DNA of 64,000 nt from Jaltomata sinuosa (Eukaryota > Streptophyta > Magnoliopsida > Solanales > Solanaceae), in assembly GCA_003996215.1 (NCBI GenBank), contig QJPP01000834.1, forward strand, positions 27,133-91,132, read 5' to 3'. Below the pieces are notes generated by a model that was not told the origin of the DNA, did not search any database, and was given only the letters and a program-made list of their open reading frames with translations. Position numbers and translations under genes: made by a program. The number at the start of each line of letters is the position of its first letter. Positions within the stretch are counted from its first letter, which is position 1. Positions 62,201 through 64,000 of the stretch are shown here, one piece after another.

Positions 62201-63979
62201 CTAATCCTTATCTTTTTTTTTGTGTTTCATGTACACCCCGGAGAGTTGGAGTTCTCATTTGAAACTCAATCTCGGCCCAAATATGTTTTGGGTCGAACAA
62301 CTATTAGGAACTATCGCGGTGTTCGGAGTCACTCATTAGGAGACTAGTTCCTCCAAAGGAACTTAACATCTTAGTCCTTTATTTTCTATATGCTTTTCTT
62401 ATTACTTGAATTTGTTTGACTAACCTTGTATTATTAGAATATGTATTTTTCTTTGTGATTTTGATTAACGTTTATTCTCCGGTTTATATTTTCATGGATT
62501 ACTCTATTTAGCTTAAAATTTTGAAAGTAAGTTTCCTTCACTTTTTAGTTTAGGCAAATGTTTCGGGTTTCTTTTTTTTTAATACTTTAAAATTAATGGT
62601 TAAACACTTTCAAAAAATAGTAATAAGAAATGGTAAATAGTGTAGATTTTTTTTAGGATTAATTAATTTAGGCTTTGTTTCAAGAAAACGTGTTTCAAAT
62701 AACTCGCGGTAGATTTCAAAAAAAAATCAAAAATATTAATTAGCGATTCAATTTATTTTCAAACAATTTTTAGTCATTCTTAGGCCTTAGATTATAGAAT
62801 GCTTTCGTCTAATTTAGGCAAGCCTTCTTTATATATATTAATAACTTATGTATTCTCTTATTCTAACCCCAATATTTTACAATTATTTTTGCTATATTCT
62901 ATATATATATATTTTGAGATTTTCAGATTTTTTAAGGCCTCAAAACGCAAGGCATATATATGTCATAGGCTATCTACTACAAGGTATATATATTTATATT
63001 TTTTACTTGCTCATTCTTCCTACTTAAATTATACATATATTATTTTATCACAATTACATTTACGTACATAATATTTTCTCTCATATTCAATGCATGTTCA
63101 TTTTTTACCTTATGAATAAAAGTCTCCTTTACATGAAAACAAATAATTTTCGTTCTCTACTCAAGTCTTCAAATTATTCTTTTACATGAAATACATTTAC
63201 CAAAACAAATATGATTTTTCTCTTATATCTTTTTTTTTCTCTATCATCGGTATACCTATTTATTATATACTTTTGCTTATCCAAATCTTTTAAATAATAA
63301 ACTTTCGCATGATTTCTTATATATATTTAAAATATACATACGTCATCCTTACTTTCTTTTTTAACAAACATGTCATAAACTTTCTCAAACTCTAAAAACT
63401 ACATATTATTTTTTACTTTACAAAAAGTATTTGTATAAATAAATGTTTTCATTTTGTTTACATAGCTTTTAAATATATATTCTTATAAATCATAAAGTTC
63501 TACATACTTTAATTATAATTACGATAAAGGCATTGCTATTAAACTTTCATATATTTTGACATGAACGTACATATGTTTCATCTTTTTACCATAAGTATAT
63601 TTTATATCTTTGCCTATTGTAGTGGCATGTGTCATATACTTTGAGTTTTTCTTTAAATTATTAAAACACGTTTTTATCACCCCTTTTTTAGCAAATAATG
63701 AGCAAATAACTTTCCCAAATATTGTTTCTAAACTGAGTTTAAGGACTATCTTCGGATAGGCTCTGAAGGGTGCCTAACACCTTCCCTTCGAGTAACCAAA
63801 ACTCTTACTCAGAATCTCAAACGTTTTCGCAGACTAAAAACAGAGTTTTACATTACAAAATGGTTTTCCTAAGTTTTTCCTAAAATTTAGGTGGCGACTC
63901 TAAACCCTTTTCCAAAACAAAGGCAGAAAGAGCCGGATGTTGCAAGCATATTTTGGCCAGTTCAAAATAGGGCGCGACA
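59203..63979 (+). repeat. 5' LTR of a Tat/Ogre-like element (4.78 kb), element continues beyond window
   Basis: It begins TGTTGACACCCAATTTTGGC and ends AGGGCGCGACA, then GAA and the PBS. Its parts are AT-rich sequence, a C-rich leader-like block (59700-60300), a palindrome (60348-60382), a TATA box TATAAAAG (60410-60417), three 27-bp direct repeats after it (about 60438-60515), a long transcribed-looking section, an AT-rich part (62500-63700), the hairpin (63761-63792) and a PBS-like TGGCGACTCT (63892-63901). Small ORFs at 59721-60675 overlap on both strands and are not supported. The left flank CACCC would be the target duplication. Confidence 0.88.
60348..60417 (+). promoter_or_regulatory. 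LTR core promoter: palindrome plus TATA box
   Basis: CTTTCCAAGAATTCAAA and its exact complement are separated by one base (60348-60364 / 60366-60382), 27 bp upstream of TATAAAAG (60410-60417). The position suggests a U3 protein-binding or cruciform site. Confidence 0.6.
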
Positions 63980-63982
63980 GAA

Positions 63983-64000
63983 TGGCGACTCTGCTGGGGA
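63983..64000 (+). other. Primer binding site of the Tat/Ogre-like element at the window edge
   Basis: TGGCGACTCTGCTGGGGA follows the LTR after GAA, identical to the PBS at 36036-36053 on the other strand. Confidence 0.88.

Overview
This is a nuclear window from a flowering plant, most likely a Solanaceae species (tomato/potato/pepper/tobacco group). The support is spliced plant genes with GT-AG introns, AT-rich spacers, SINEs of the type widespread in Solanaceae, and stacked Ty3/gypsy LTR retrotransposons. No bacterial-type gene is present. I recognise three protein-coding genes, all on the minus strand. They are a chloroplast NDH assembly-type protein CRR7 (exons 990-847 and 326-42), a KT-group nucleotide-sugar/triose-phosphate-translocator-like membrane transporter (nine coding exons, 11314-2909, plus a probable 5' UTR exon near 12660-12464), and a NINJA/AFP-family ABA-JA corepressor adaptor (55466-54962 and 54762-54380) with three G-box/ABRE cores upstream.

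Layout: 1-12.7 kb is genic. The transporter introns carry an 8-bp-TSD hAT MITE and two SINEs. From 12.8 to 20.5 kb is intergenic DNA with a Stowaway-like MITE, a decayed LINE 3' end, a decayed MULE transposase (minus strand) and a TIR element starting CTAGGGGTGTGCA. From 20.6 to 48.4 kb is a retrotransposon stack: (i) a 4.55-kb solo LTR (20639-25188, TSD GTAGC) containing a tandem array between inverted pyrimidine/purine arms; (ii) a second solo LTR (25269-48418) split by (iii) a complete minus-strand Tat/Ogre-like element (26516-47454, TSD CCTGA) with 4.6-kb LTRs and only a gag-type coding region; and (iv) inside one LTR of (iii), a plus-strand Athila-like element (39163-45964, TSD CTAAG) with gag-protease remnants and no polymerase. 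From 48.4 to 54.3 kb is AT-rich, with one unexplained 98-residue ORF and two LINE fragments tail to tail. The AFP gene follows, then an AT-rich spacer with three 185-bp repeats, one of them split by a long-TIR element with a perfect 9-bp TSD. From 59203 to the end is a complete 5' LTR plus primer binding site of another Tat/Ogre-like element, whose body lies beyond the window.

The window contains no cellular operon-like system. Its most unusual content is in the LTRs. Three differently sized LTRs share termini (TGTTGACACCC...), a hairpin near the 3' end whose arms vary together, and an internal copy of the first 9-10 bases of the primer binding site. Another oddity is that the nested Athila-like element has LTRs that look more diverged (about 2%) than those of its host (about 1%), the reverse of what nesting predicts. 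Divergences were counted by eye and are approximate.
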